A stretch of 64,000 bases of DNA. It comes from Corynebacterium zhongnanshanii. Its GTDB lineage: Bacteria; Actinomycetota; Actinomycetes; Mycobacteriales; Mycobacteriaceae. The stretch spans positions 1,984,001 to 2,048,000 of the forward strand of contig NZ_CP061033.1 in assembly GCF_014490575.1 (NCBI RefSeq). The letters run 5' to 3'. The position numbers and the translations under genes are program-made. Of the stretch, positions 18,761 to 27,118 are shown piece after piece. Under the pieces are notes generated by a model that saw only the letters and a list, made by a program, of their open reading frames with translations, had not been told where the DNA came from and made no database searches. Each line of letters starts with the position of its first letter. Positions within the stretch are counted from its first letter, which is position 1.

Positions 18761-20086
18761 CTATGCTACCGCGAAAACCAGCTCAGTCAGGGAATAGATC
18801 ACCAAACCAGCCAACGCGCCGACGATCGTTCCGTTCACGCGAATGAACTGCAGATCCTTGCCCACCATCAGCTCGATCTTGTCGCTGGCCTCCTGGGCAT
18901 CCCACCGCTCGACGGTCTCGCCGATGATGCCGGTCACCTCGCCGGCATAGTTGTCCGCGAGGTAGCTGGCGGCGCGGACAATCCGATCCTCCAGCGCGTC
19001 GCGCAACTGCGGCTCATCCTGAATGCGCTGGGCGAACTCGTGCGACCACTGCGCAATCTTGCGGCGCAGCAAAGCCTGCTCATCGCGCGCCATCGCCGTG
19101 ACATTCGAGCGCACAGACTCCCACAACTTTCCGGGCAGCGCCTGCACCGGCCCGGACCTCATGATGTCCTCCTTGAAGCCTTCCACCTTGGCAATCATGG
19201 CCGGATCGTGCTGCAAGTCCTGCGCCAACTGCGCGATGAACGAGCGGATCTGCTGACGCGCCTCATGATTCGGATTGTGGCGCACATCCGCGGTGAACTG
19301 CACCAGCTCGCGATACACCTTGTCCCCCACCAACTCGCGGACGAAGCGGGGCGCCCAGGATGGGGTCCGTTCATCGATCAACGTGGTGACAAAATCCTCC
19401 GACGCCCGGGCTTTGTCATCCATCCACACCACCACAGCGTCCACCGCGGGTTCCGTGCGGCCCTCATCGATCAATTGCTGAAGTCCCCGGCCCAAGGGCG
19501 GGGCCCACTGGGGTTCGCTGGCTTTGTCGATGACGAGGGCGCGCAGCACCTGCTCAGCTTCTGTGGGGTCGATGCCGTTGATCACGACATCGATCAGCTT
19601 GCCGGCCTCTTGAGAGATGCGAAGGTCACCCTGCTGGTTAAGCACCCAGTTGCTGGCACGCGACGGGATGTGGGCCTTGTGAAGCTTGTCGCTGATCAGC
19701 GCGGCGTTGAGGAAGTTCTCCCCCACGAACTCAGACAGCGCGTGGCCCACCTGGTCCTTTTTGCGCTTAATAATCGCGGTATGCGGGATGGGGATTCTAA
19801 GCGGGTGCCTGAACAACGCGGTGACCGCGAACCAGTCCGCCAAGGCTCCGACCATTCCAGCCTCCGACGCCGCCCGGACGTACCCCACCCATGCGCCAGG
19901 ATTGCCCTGGTATTCCAACCAGCGCATGGAGACGTAGATGACGGTGGCGAGAATCAGCAAGCTTGTAGCTATTGTTTTGTGCTTGCGCAGATCCGCCCGG
20001 CGCGCCGCCTCAGTTTCCGGGGCTGGGCCTGGGACCGGCAACGCGTTGCCGTTGAGTGCTGGGGCTGCGGTGTTTCGATGAGTCAC
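18761..20086 (-). CDS. DUF445 family membrane protein
   Basis: The protein is about 441 residues long. It has a transmembrane helix near residues 40-60, and the DUF445 hallmark MVGALADWFAVTALFRHPLRIPIPHTAII follows. A long helical, probably coiled-coil, central region comes next, and a second helix (GTIVGALAGLVIYSLTELVFA) closes the protein. Function is unknown; DUF445 proteins are envelope proteins found next to various housekeeping genes. Start choice is uncertain: GTG 20086 is preferred, TTG 20104 is possible. It heads a run into the DUF2516 gene and deoC. Confidence 0.85.
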   Translation of the reverse strand: MTHRNTAAPALNGNALPVPGPAPETEAARRADLRKHKTIATSLLILATVIYVSMRWLEYQGNPGAWVGYVRAASEAGMVGALADWFAVTALFRHPLRIPIPHTAIIKRKKDQVGHALSEFVGENFLNAALISDKLHKAHIPSRASNWVLNQQGDLRISQEAGKLIDVVINGIDPTEAEQVLRALVIDKASEPQWAPPLGRGLQQLIDEGRTEPAVDAVVVWMDDKARASEDFVTTLIDERTPSWAPRFVRELVGDKVYRELVQFTADVRHNPNHEARQQIRSFIAQLAQDLQHDPAMIAKVEGFKEDIMRSGPVQALPGKLWESVRSNVTAMARDEQALLRRKIAQWSHEFAQRIQDEPQLRDALEDRIVRAASYLADNYAGEVTGIIGETVERWDAQEASDKIELMVGKDLQFIRVNGTIVGALAGLVIYSLTELVFAVA

Positions 20087-20124
20087 CCATCCTATTATCC
20101 ACAATGCTGCCGTCTACTCAGCGG

Positions 20125-20227
20125 GGTGTCTTAGAACGTCGACTCGATTTTCCTAAGAAAAGAATAAGACCAGGTCAGAAAACTGGCATCATTTATGCGA
20201 TTTGTCGAAGCGACGTTCTAAGACACC
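20125..20227. repeat. 103-bp element with 17-bp terminal inverted repeats (MITE-like)
   Basis: GGTGTCTTAGAACGTCG at 20125-20141 is repeated exactly as its reverse complement at 20211-20227, with a 69-bp AT-richer core. Subterminal similarity (CGATTT.. on both sides) continues inward. The ends resemble the terminal repeats of a small non-autonomous transposon, but no obvious target-site duplication flanks it. A structured terminator or regulatory hairpin upstream of the ABC transporter is the alternative. Confidence 0.65.
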
Positions 20228-20333
20228 TCTCCCTCTAACAGGCAGGCTGTGATCAATAGGTAGGCAAAGCTGCAAGCAAGCAGCAGGCAATAAGCAACTA
20301 GAGAATTGCCATCAACGCGCGTAGATTCAAACT

Positions 20334-21413
20334 GTGATCCTCCTGAAGGCCACGCGCGCCACTGACCCTTTGGGTCACCGCCACGCGAATGCCCGCACCA
20401 TCACCTGGGCTGCCCTTCTCCTCTGCACGCTTGCAGCCAGCTGCGCCGCAGCGCTGCACCTTGGAACCAGCACTCTTGGCTCACACGCTTCCCTATCTCC
20501 TGAGCAGCTCCACACCATCATTCACACCATCCGCGCGCCGCGCATCACGCTCGCGGTATGTGTGGGTGCGGGGCTCGCCGTCGCGGGCGCCGTGATGCAG
20601 GCTCTTGTGCGCAATATCCTGGCGGATCCTTATATTGTCGGCATTCATTCGGGCGCCTCCGCCGGGGCTGCGGCGGTGCTTCTGGGCGGCTCCGCCCTGG
20701 GAGCTGTGGGCGCTGCAGGCGCTGCCGGCACAGCCAGCGCCGCGATCCCCGCGCTGGGTCTTCAAGCCGGGGCTTTTGTGGGCGCGGCGGTGGCGTCTGT
20801 TCTGGTCTTTGCTCTGGCGCGGACGGCGGGTTCATTGAACGCGGTGCGCATTCTGTTGGCGGGCGTGGCCGTGGGTTATGCGTTGAGCGCATTGACGAGT
20901 TTCATGGTGTTCGCCTCCGATTCTCCCGAGTCTTCGCGTTCTGTGATGTTTTGGTTGCTTGGTTCGTTGAATCTGGCGCGGTGGGATTCGGCGTTGTTGG
21001 CGTGTGCCGTGGTGACGGCGTTGTGTTGTGCTGTGTTGTGGTGTGTGGGGCCGCATGTGGATGCTGTGGTGGTGGGGGATTCTACGGCGTTGTCGTTGGG
21101 TATTCGTCCGGCTCGTTTCCGCGCGGTACTACTGGCGGTACTATGCGTGTTGATTGGTTCGCTGGTCGCGATGAGTGGCGCGATTGGTTTTGTGGGCTTG
21201 GTGGTGCCGCATGTGGCCCGCCGCCTTGTGGGTAGCGCCCACCGCCGGATGTTGCCGATCGCGGCGCTGCTGGGTGCGTTGTTGCTGGTCTGGTCTGATG
21301 TGCTGGCGCGCCTGCTGCTGGCTCCGCAGGAGATTCCCATCGGTATCATTACTGCATTGATCGGCACTCCTGGTCTTTTTATTCTTATTCGACGCCAACT
21401 CTCCTCCCCCTAA
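20334..21413 (+). CDS. FecCD-family ABC transporter permease
   Basis: The 359-residue permease has about nine to ten transmembrane helices and FecCD hallmarks: TIRAPRITLAVCVGAGLAVAG, then AVMQALVRNILADPYIVGI, LLAGVAVGYAL, and the C-terminal GFVGLVVPHVARRLVG (coupling helix). It imports iron-siderophore, heme or cobalamin-type ligands; the substrate cannot be read from the permease. The start is GTG 20334 with a poor ribosome-binding site, so a nearby alternative is possible. It leads a three-gene operon (permease, binding lipoprotein, ATPase). A weak DtxR-like stretch near 20255-20270 is not convincing. Confidence 0.92.
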   Translation: MILLKATRATDPLGHRHANARTITWAALLLCTLAASCAAALHLGTSTLGSHASLSPEQLHTIIHTIRAPRITLAVCVGAGLAVAGAVMQALVRNILADPYIVGIHSGASAGAAAVLLGGSALGAVGAAGAAGTASAAIPALGLQAGAFVGAAVASVLVFALARTAGSLNAVRILLAGVAVGYALSALTSFMVFASDSPESSRSVMFWLLGSLNLARWDSALLACAVVTALCCAVLWCVGPHVDAVVVGDSTALSLGIRPARFRAVLLAVLCVLIGSLVAMSGAIGFVGLVVPHVARRLVGSAHRRMLPIAALLGALLLVWSDVLARLLLAPQEIPIGIITALIGTPGLFILIRRQLSSP

Positions 21414-21424
21414 GGTTCCCTCCC

Positions 21425-22501
21425 ATGTTTACTGTTCGTTTGTCTCGCGTCCCGCGGGGTGCCCGTGTTGTCTGTGCGTCGGTGGCGGCGTGCAGTGTGC
21501 TGGCTCTGAGTGCGTGCTCGTCACACGCAGCGCATGAGGGTGAGAACGTCGTGCCCAATTGTGGGCACGACGTTGTCTTTGAGAGGGAGCCGCAGCGGGT
21601 GTTGACGATGGGTGCGGAGTCCATCACGACGTTGTCGCATTTGGGGGTTCTGGATCGCGTGGCTGCGCGGGCTGGTAGTTATCCGGAGGAGTATTTTGAC
21701 GAGTCGATTCGTTCGGCTCTTACGGAGGTTCCGTCGTTGACGGACCGTGTGGATGCCACGGGTCATATTCAGATTTCTACGGAGCAGGTGGCTGCGGTGG
21801 ATCCTGATGTGGTGTTGGGGGCGTCCGATACTGTGACGTTTGAGTCGATGCAGGCCCAGGGGATTCCGTTGATTAATGAGCCGGCGTTTTGCGGAGCGTT
21901 GGAGGGGCCTGCGAGCTTTGAGGATGTGTGGGATCAGGTCGCGACGTACGGGAAGGTGTTCCATCGAGAGGAGCGCGCGGCTGAGTACGTTGCGGAGTTG
22001 AAGGAGCGTCTGGCGGAGCTCGCGATACCGGGGGCCACGGACGCCGGTCAGAGCCGCGCAGACGCCAGTCCGGGCCGCGCGGGCGACGAGGGCTCAGCGC
22101 ACCCTCTGACCGTGGCGGTGCTGTACCCCACCATCGGCGGCGGAGTGACCTACGCCTACGGCACGCGCTCCATGTCGCACCCCGTGGTGGAGGCTGCGGG
22201 CCTCACCAACGTCTACTCCGATGTGAACAAACGCGTCTTTGAGGTCAGCGCCGAGGACATCGCCGCCCGGCAGCCCGACCTCATCATTTCCCTGTACACC
22301 GCCGGCGACCCCGCCGCCGTTGTCCAGGCCACCAAGGATCTTCCCGGAGCGAAGACCCTGCCGGCAATACAGAAGGGACGGATTCTTCCGCTACTCCTGA
22401 ATTACGCGGAGCCGTCCACGCCCCTGGCCGTGGACGGAGTGGAGAAAATCCACGAGTTCGCGGACAAGGCAGCGGCCGAATGGCACAAGGCAGCCGAATG
22501 A
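21425..22501 (+). CDS. Substrate-binding lipoprotein of the FecCD-type ABC importer
   Basis: The 358-residue protein has a lipoprotein signal peptide with the lipobox LSAC near residue 28, so it is anchored outside the membrane. The mature part starts with NCGHDVVFEREPQRVLTMG, a pattern common in iron-chelate binding proteins. The class III binding fold follows, with a middle helix (DVWDQVATYGKVF) and the second lobe (PLTVAVLYPTIGGG, IISLYTAGD). A Gly/Ala/Asp-rich insert lies near residues 200-215. It overlaps the ATPase start in ATGA. The ligand is unresolved; proximity to urease would allow a metal-chelate role, but that is speculative. Confidence 0.9.
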   Translation: MFTVRLSRVPRGARVVCASVAACSVLALSACSSHAAHEGENVVPNCGHDVVFEREPQRVLTMGAESITTLSHLGVLDRVAARAGSYPEEYFDESIRSALTEVPSLTDRVDATGHIQISTEQVAAVDPDVVLGASDTVTFESMQAQGIPLINEPAFCGALEGPASFEDVWDQVATYGKVFHREERAAEYVAELKERLAELAIPGATDAGQSRADASPGRAGDEGSAHPLTVAVLYPTIGGGVTYAYGTRSMSHPVVEAAGLTNVYSDVNKRVFEVSAEDIAARQPDLIISLYTAGDPAAVVQATKDLPGAKTLPAIQKGRILPLLLNYAEPSTPLAVDGVEKIHEFADKAAAEWHKAAE

Positions 22502-23328
22502 TCGCAGCCACCGGAGTGTCCATTGACCGTGGGGCGCAGCGCATCGTCGACAACGTCGACCTGCACTTCCCACCGGAGCACCACGAACCGAACGCCGGTC
22601 ACCCCTCGGTCACCGGGCTGGTCGGCCCCAACGGCTGCGGCAAAACAACGCTGCTCAAAGGCCTCCTCGGGGAACTGCCTTGCGCGGAAGGCAGCGTCAC
22701 CATCGACGGCGAACCGCTCGCACGCCTATCCCGGCGCACCATCGCCCAACAGTTCGCGATCGTGGTCCAAGAGGACAGCACCAGCATCCCCATGACCGTC
22801 GCCGACCTGGTGACCTTGGGCAGAATCCCGCACAACAGCGCGCCCTTATCGGCGGGTGGCTTTCGGGGAGAGAGGCGGCGTCGGGAAGAAAGAATCATTG
22901 TCGAAGCCCTGACGGCGGTCGGGCTGCGCGATAAGGCTACGCACGAGCTGGCGCGGCTGTCCGGCGGCGAACGGCAACGCGCGCGCATCGCCCGGGCCGT
23001 GGCGCAGCGCACGCCGCACCTCATCATGGACGAACCCACCAACCACCTGGATATTCGCTTTCAGCATGATGTGCTGCGGCTGGTGCAGGAGCTCTCGTCG
23101 ACGCGGCGCGTGGCCAGCCTGATCGTGCTGCACGACCTGAACCTCGCTGCCCGGTACTGCGACTACGTCTATGTGATGGACGCCGGGCGCATCGTGGCTG
23201 CGGGAGCACCGCGGGAGGTGCTCACGCCGGAGGTGCTGGAGCCGATATATGGGATTCCGATCACGCGCGTTGATGTGGGTGGGAATCCTCAGCTGCTGTT
23301 TGGGGAGGGTGGCGAGGCGGCGCCGTAG
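22498..23328 (+). CDS. ABC transporter ATP-binding protein (FecE type)
   Basis: The 276-residue ATPase begins in an ATGA overlap with the binding-protein gene. It shows Walker A GPNGCGKTT near residue 43, the Q-loop in IVVQEDS, the signature LSGGERQRARIARAVAQ, Walker B HLIMDEPTNHLDI and the switch His in VLHDLNLAARYCD. It energises the FecCD-type importer. The gene ends 63 bp before the converging ureD. Confidence 0.93.
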   Translation: MIAATGVSIDRGAQRIVDNVDLHFPPEHHEPNAGHPSVTGLVGPNGCGKTTLLKGLLGELPCAEGSVTIDGEPLARLSRRTIAQQFAIVVQEDSTSIPMTVADLVTLGRIPHNSAPLSAGGFRGERRRREERIIVEALTAVGLRDKATHELARLSGGERQRARIARAVAQRTPHLIMDEPTNHLDIRFQHDVLRLVQELSSTRRVASLIVLHDLNLAARYCDYVYVMDAGRIVAAGAPREVLTPEVLEPIYGIPITRVDVGGNPQLLFGEGGEAAP

Positions 23329-23391
23329 CGGCGCTGGATGCGTTGGATGCCCGCGCTGGATGCGTTGGCCGCACTGGCTGCACCGGTCGAG

Positions 23392-24387
23392 CTACATTGT
23401 GCGCAGGTCAAAGCTCGGTTTTCCGCACAGCCGCTGCCGCGCGGCGCTATGCAGTGCGTCCATCGTGCGGCGGACGTGTTCCATGGTCGTGCCGGCGATG
23501 CGGACGAGGGCGCCGGCGTTGTCCACCAGCGAGCTCACACCCACGGCCAGGGGTGGGGTGTGCGTGCCGCCGACCACCGCATTGCCAGCCAGCCGCTGCC
23601 CCAGCTCATGCAACTCATCCACCAGCACAGCCACGTCCACGCTCGGGCGCTCCGGCGGCACCACCACCAGGGTCGCCCACACCGGCCACTCGCCAAACAG
23701 CTGCGTATTCGCGTTGTTGTGTTCCCGCAGCGCCGTCATCCGATCGTTCAGCAGAATCCTGCGCTCGCGGGTTACTCGCAGGGTGATCGAACAGGCGTCG
23801 AATTTATGTATTTCCCCCGACGCCACACGTCCCATCATGACCACCTCCCCCGCAATGAGCGCTGCATGCGGGTGCAGGTCGAATTCCGTCAGTTGGAGGA
23901 AGCGGGAGCCGCCGAACAGTGTGGTGTGACCGGGCAGGTATTCCAGCATGGCGGCGTCGGCGACGACGGCGCTGGTCCATTGGCTTCCGAAGCCGCTGTT
24001 CATCCGGTGGACGGAGGTGGCGGCCTGCGTGGTGATCAGTGCTGTGGCGTTGGGCTGTAGTACGAAGCGCTGGCGGATGCGGTCGTTTTGGGCGATCCCG
24101 CCGCCGGTGCTGCGCAGGTACACCACGGCGGTGTGGGGGTCCTGAGGGTCCACGTGGAGGGGGCGCGAGAGACTCATCGGCGCTTTCACGTAGCGGCGGG
24201 CCATTCCCGTTTTTCCGGTGGTTCCTCGAACGAGTTCCAGGTCAATGACGCCGAGTTTCCCCGGGCGCCCGACGGCTTGGACGCCGTCGCCGGCGGCGGG
24301 GTTGTCGTAGGCACGGAACTCGTAGGGAACCGGTGGTGTGAGCGCGCGAGCGTTGGTTCGCTGAAGTTCCGGGACGGTGACTGCCAT
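23392..24387 (-). CDS. ureD: Urease accessory protein UreD
   Basis: UreD forms the UreDFG complex that delivers nickel to apo-urease. The 331-residue protein shows the family patterns PLHVDPQDPHTAVVYLRSTGGG, the TTQAATSVHRM motif, LEYLPGHTTLFGGSRFLQ and VMMGRVASGEIHKFDA. The start at ATG 24387 (MAVTVPELQ) fits the family; the open frame extends to 24495 without support. It is split from the other ure genes by a LOG-family gene and fic, unlike the usual contiguous ureABC(E)FGD order. It is divergent from the LOG gene, with a 97-bp gap that must hold both promoters. Confidence 0.9.
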   Translation of the reverse strand: MAVTVPELQRTNARALTPPVPYEFRAYDNPAAGDGVQAVGRPGKLGVIDLELVRGTTGKTGMARRYVKAPMSLSRPLHVDPQDPHTAVVYLRSTGGGIAQNDRIRQRFVLQPNATALITTQAATSVHRMNSGFGSQWTSAVVADAAMLEYLPGHTTLFGGSRFLQLTEFDLHPHAALIAGEVVMMGRVASGEIHKFDACSITLRVTRERRILLNDRMTALREHNNANTQLFGEWPVWATLVVVPPERPSVDVAVLVDELHELGQRLAGNAVVGGTHTPPLAVGVSSLVDNAGALVRIAGTTMEHVRRTMDALHSAARQRLCGKPSFDLRTM

Positions 24388-24484
24388 GCGAACCAGTCTA
24401 CGGCGCTGTGCGACAATGTCCTGCCCAGCACGGCAGCGGTGGCACCCAGATCGACCGAGCAGGACCGCGTGCGACAATGTCCGT

Positions 24485-25024
24485 ATGAATATCACCGTCT
24501 ACTGCGGCGCCTCACTTGGAACGAACCCCATCTATAAGGAAGCTGCGATCCAGGTCGGCACCTGGATTGCAGACCACGGCCACACGTTAGTGTTCGGCGG
24601 CGGCAACACCGGCCTGATGGGCACGGTCGCGGATGCGGCGCTCGCGGGTGGCGCGGAGGTTATCGGAATCATTCCGGAGTTTCTCACAGCTCGCGAGCCT
24701 GCACACTCGGGCCTGACGGAACTCATCACGGTGGACGATATGAGCACGCGCAAGCTCATGCTGTTCGAGCGCGGGGACGCCTTCCTGGCGTTACCGGGCG
24801 GGCCGGGCACGTTGGAGGAGATCACGGATGTGATTAGCTGGGCTCGCATTGGTCAAAACGATAAGCCTTGCGTGCTGTTCAACGTCAATGACTATTACGC
24901 GCACCTGCAGGCTCAGTACGACCACATGGTTGAGGAAGGTTTCCTGTCCCGCATTGATCGGGAGAGCATCCTCTTTTCCGATGATCTGGGGCAGGTCACG
25001 CGATTCATTGATCCCTCTGTTTAG
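24485..25024 (+). CDS. LOG family protein (TIGR00730), cytokinin phosphoribohydrolase type
   Basis: The 179-residue Rossmann protein has the two LOG signatures: GGGNTGLMGTVADAALAGG near residue 40 and the catalytic PGGPGTLEEI near residue 100. Members cleave nucleoside 5'-monophosphates, releasing the base; in actinobacteria some produce cytokinins or act as general nucleotide hydrolases. The start at ATG 24485 matches the family N-terminus (MNITVYCGAS). It is the only forward-strand gene inside the urease region and lies between ureD and fic. Confidence 0.93.
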   Translation: MNITVYCGASLGTNPIYKEAAIQVGTWIADHGHTLVFGGGNTGLMGTVADAALAGGAEVIGIIPEFLTAREPAHSGLTELITVDDMSTRKLMLFERGDAFLALPGGPGTLEEITDVISWARIGQNDKPCVLFNVNDYYAHLQAQYDHMVEEGFLSRIDRESILFSDDLGQVTRFIDPSV

Positions 25025-25130
25025 ACCTTTCGGCTTATGCGAACTCTTCGGCTCGGATGCTTCTCCGCTGCCGTGCGATACAGCCGGACTCCGCCGTGAG
25101 ACCCCACGGACTAACACTCGCGATGCGGCC

Positions 25131-26219
25131 TTACGATAACGCCTGGAGAATACGCGGATTAATAAAAATCTTTTCCCGCCCCAACTGAACACTATCCACG
25201 GCACCTTTATCGGCCAATTGCTTTAACCACTTCGCGGCAGTCTGCCGTTGAGCCAATCCGGCCTCCACCACATCAGAAATTCGTAGGTAAGGATTCGAGA
25301 CCAGCAGCTCCGCCAGTTCTTTTGCTGGCGCGATGCCGGCGCCGCGCACCTCGTCTTCCATACTGTGTTGTACTGACGTAATGGCGTCGATCAGCTGCAG
25401 AGCATGCCGAGCGGCGTTCTCAACGCACCCCACCATGAAGAGGATCCATTCTTCCCACGCTCCATCGCGTGTGACGGCATTCAGCAGACGATAGTATTCA
25501 CTTTTCTGGGCCACGATCTCGCCAGAAAGATACAACACGGGCAGCCTTAAGGCTCCCTGCTGCATCAGCAAGGCAATATTTAAGATTCTTCCGGTTCTTC
25601 CATTCCCGTCGTAAAACGGGTGAATCGCTTCAAATTGATAATGTGCCAGCGCCATCAGCACAACAGGATGGAGGTCATGCTTCGAATAGAGGTAGCGCTC
25701 CCAAGCCGATAAATGCTGTTCAATAACCTGCTTCCCCTCGGGCGGGGTATATACCGGCCCCTCCGAGCTACTGCTTCCAATGAACGTGCCTGGCGTAGAT
25801 CGAACCTGGGCGTGCGAGCCCTGAAGGACAGTACAGACGCGTACCGCCAGTTTTTCGGATACGGGAAGTTCTTCTAAGTCCTGAGTCGCCGTGTACAGCG
25901 CATCGTTGTACCGGAGCGCTTCCTTCGTTGCCGGTGTTGGCTGATTGTCGACTTTCCAGGCGGCTTTGAAGAGCTCGTCGTTGGTGGTGAAAACATTTTC
26001 AATTTCCGACGACGCCTGCGCCTCCCGGAGAGGGATCGTCGCAGTCAAGATAGAGGGGTTGGGGATTAATCGGCACGCGGTGTTGAGCTCCGCCAGGGCT
26101 TCCTGCGCGCGGATCACGGCCTTCAACACCGCTCTGGTCTCGATCTCCCCTGCTGGTGGCAGGGGTGGAAGCGCGTTGTAGGGAACGCGCGGGTCGAAGG
26201 GTGCGGAAGCGCCGAACAT
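25131..26219 (-). CDS. Fic-domain protein (probable AMP transferase) with winged-helix C-terminus
   Basis: The 362-residue protein has the active motif HPFYDGNGRTGR with catalytic His200. An N-terminal self-inhibitory helix is present (SSEIEN near residue 75, fitting S/T-x3-E-G/N), which places it in the intramolecularly inhibited class II. The Fic flap region is near TPPEGK, and a winged-helix segment lies near the end (YLRISDVVEAGLAQRQTAAKWL). Fic enzymes usually transfer AMP to protein hydroxyls. The start is ATG 26219, or GTG 26225. It lies between ureG and ureD, and two inverted repeats occupy its upstream region. Confidence 0.92.
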   Translation of the reverse strand: MFGASAPFDPRVPYNALPPLPPAGEIETRAVLKAVIRAQEALAELNTACRLIPNPSILTATIPLREAQASSEIENVFTTNDELFKAAWKVDNQPTPATKEALRYNDALYTATQDLEELPVSEKLAVRVCTVLQGSHAQVRSTPGTFIGSSSSEGPVYTPPEGKQVIEQHLSAWERYLYSKHDLHPVVLMALAHYQFEAIHPFYDGNGRTGRILNIALLMQQGALRLPVLYLSGEIVAQKSEYYRLLNAVTRDGAWEEWILFMVGCVENAARHALQLIDAITSVQHSMEDEVRGAGIAPAKELAELLVSNPYLRISDVVEAGLAQRQTAAKWLKQLADKGAVDSVQLGREKIFINPRILQALS

Positions 26220-26247
26220 GTACACACCTTACCCAGATCAGACCGGA

Positions 26248-26278
26248 CGTGTCGATTTTTGGCCCGAAAATCGACACG
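26248..26278. promoter_or_regulatory. Inverted repeat upstream of fic
   Basis: CGTGTCGATTTT and AAAATCGACACG are exact 12-bp arms around a TGGCCCG loop. The motif GTGTCGATT occurs a third time at about 26289. Placement 29 bp upstream of the fic start suggests an operator, or a terminator for ureG. Confidence 0.55.
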
Positions 26279-26301
26279 TTTCCGGGATGTGTCGATTCGG
26301 T

Positions 26302-26320
26302 GTACATGTCGCACATGTAC
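26302..26320. promoter_or_regulatory. Second inverted repeat between ureG and fic
   Basis: GTACATGT-CGC-ACATGTAC has exact 8-bp arms and a 3-nt loop. It lies 5 bp from the ureG stop codon. It could be a regulator-binding dyad for fic or part of the ureG 3' end. Confidence 0.5.
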
Positions 26321-26325
26321 TCGCT

Positions 26326-27012
26326 CTACGCGCGGTAGGACTCCAACGCCTCGACCAGCTCGTCGATCCCGTCGCCGTCCAGACAATTCGTCAGCACCAC
26401 AGTCTTATTGCTGCGCACATCGTGCGCGTCCGCAGCCATCCGATCCAGGTCGCAGCGCACATATTGCGCAATATCGATCTTGTTGATCACCAGAATGTCC
26501 GACTCAGTGATTCCCGGACCGCGCTTTCGGGGCATTTTCTCCCCTTCCGCAGTATCCAGCACGAATACAAAGACGTCCACCAGCGCCGGCGAAAACGTCA
26601 GCGTGAGGTTATCCCCACCGGATTCAAAAAAGAGAGTATCAATCTCTGGATGCTCGTCTAGCATGTCCGCCGCCGCCATGAGATTCATGGTCGGATCGTC
26701 GCGCACAGCCGTGTGCGGGCAGCTTCCGGTTTCCACGCCAATCACCCGCTCACCTGGGATAATTCCCTCGAGCTCGCGGCGGATATGCATGGCGTCCTCT
26801 TGCGTATATATATCATTTGTGACGACGCCAACCGTTCGTCCCAACGCTTGAAATCGCGGAACCAGCGCCTCAATGAGCGCGGTTTTTCCGCTTCCCACAG
26901 GGCCGCCAATTCCGATCCTTAACGGGCTACCCTGCCCGGTCACCGGATTGGACTGCGCCGCATCAGCCGGCGCTGGATTGGATTGCATGTTGTCTACCAT
27001 TTTTCTCTCCAT
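26326..27012 (-). CDS. ureG: Urease accessory GTPase UreG
   Basis: UreG is the SIMIBI GTPase that hands nickel to urease through UreDF. The 228 residues contain the P-loop GIGGPVGSGKTALIEAL near residue 35, the EDAMHI/RRELEG region, the nickel-binding CPH within GVETGSCPHTAVRDD, the ESGGDNLTLTF motif and the NKIDIAQYV guanine-specificity motif. The N-terminal 28 residues are a polar extension without His enrichment, unlike the His-rich UreG found in some UreE-less bacteria. It is 106 bp from ureF, with three 25-bp tandem repeats in the gap. Confidence 0.95.
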   Translation of the reverse strand: MERKMVDNMQSNPAPADAAQSNPVTGQGSPLRIGIGGPVGSGKTALIEALVPRFQALGRTVGVVTNDIYTQEDAMHIRRELEGIIPGERVIGVETGSCPHTAVRDDPTMNLMAAADMLDEHPEIDTLFFESGGDNLTLTFSPALVDVFVFVLDTAEGEKMPRKRGPGITESDILVINKIDIAQYVRCDLDRMAADAHDVRSNKTVVLTNCLDGDGIDELVEALESYRA

Positions 27013-27035
27013 TCCTTTTCTTCATTTCTACTGCG

Positions 27036-27110
27036 TCTCCACAGTCACTGTTCTGCTGTGTCTCCACAGTCACTGTTCTGCTGTGTCTCCACAGTCACTT
27101 TTCTGCTGCG
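27036..27110. repeat. Three tandem 25-bp repeats between ureF and ureG
   Basis: The unit TCTCCACAGTCACTGTTCTG plus CTGTG is present at 27036-27060 and 27061-27085 identically, and at 27086-27110 with two changes. A partial unit precedes it. The repeats occupy most of the gap upstream of the ureG start. Confidence 0.9.
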
Positions 27111-27118
27111 CCTTCAAC

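Noticed and set aside
20255..20270. Possible DtxR box upstream of the FecCD permease
   Set aside because: Only a half-site-like AGGTAGGC is present; the symmetric second half is poor.
27036..27110. Possible CRISPR array
   Set aside because: The 25-bp units are directly contiguous with no spacers, so this is a simple tandem repeat.
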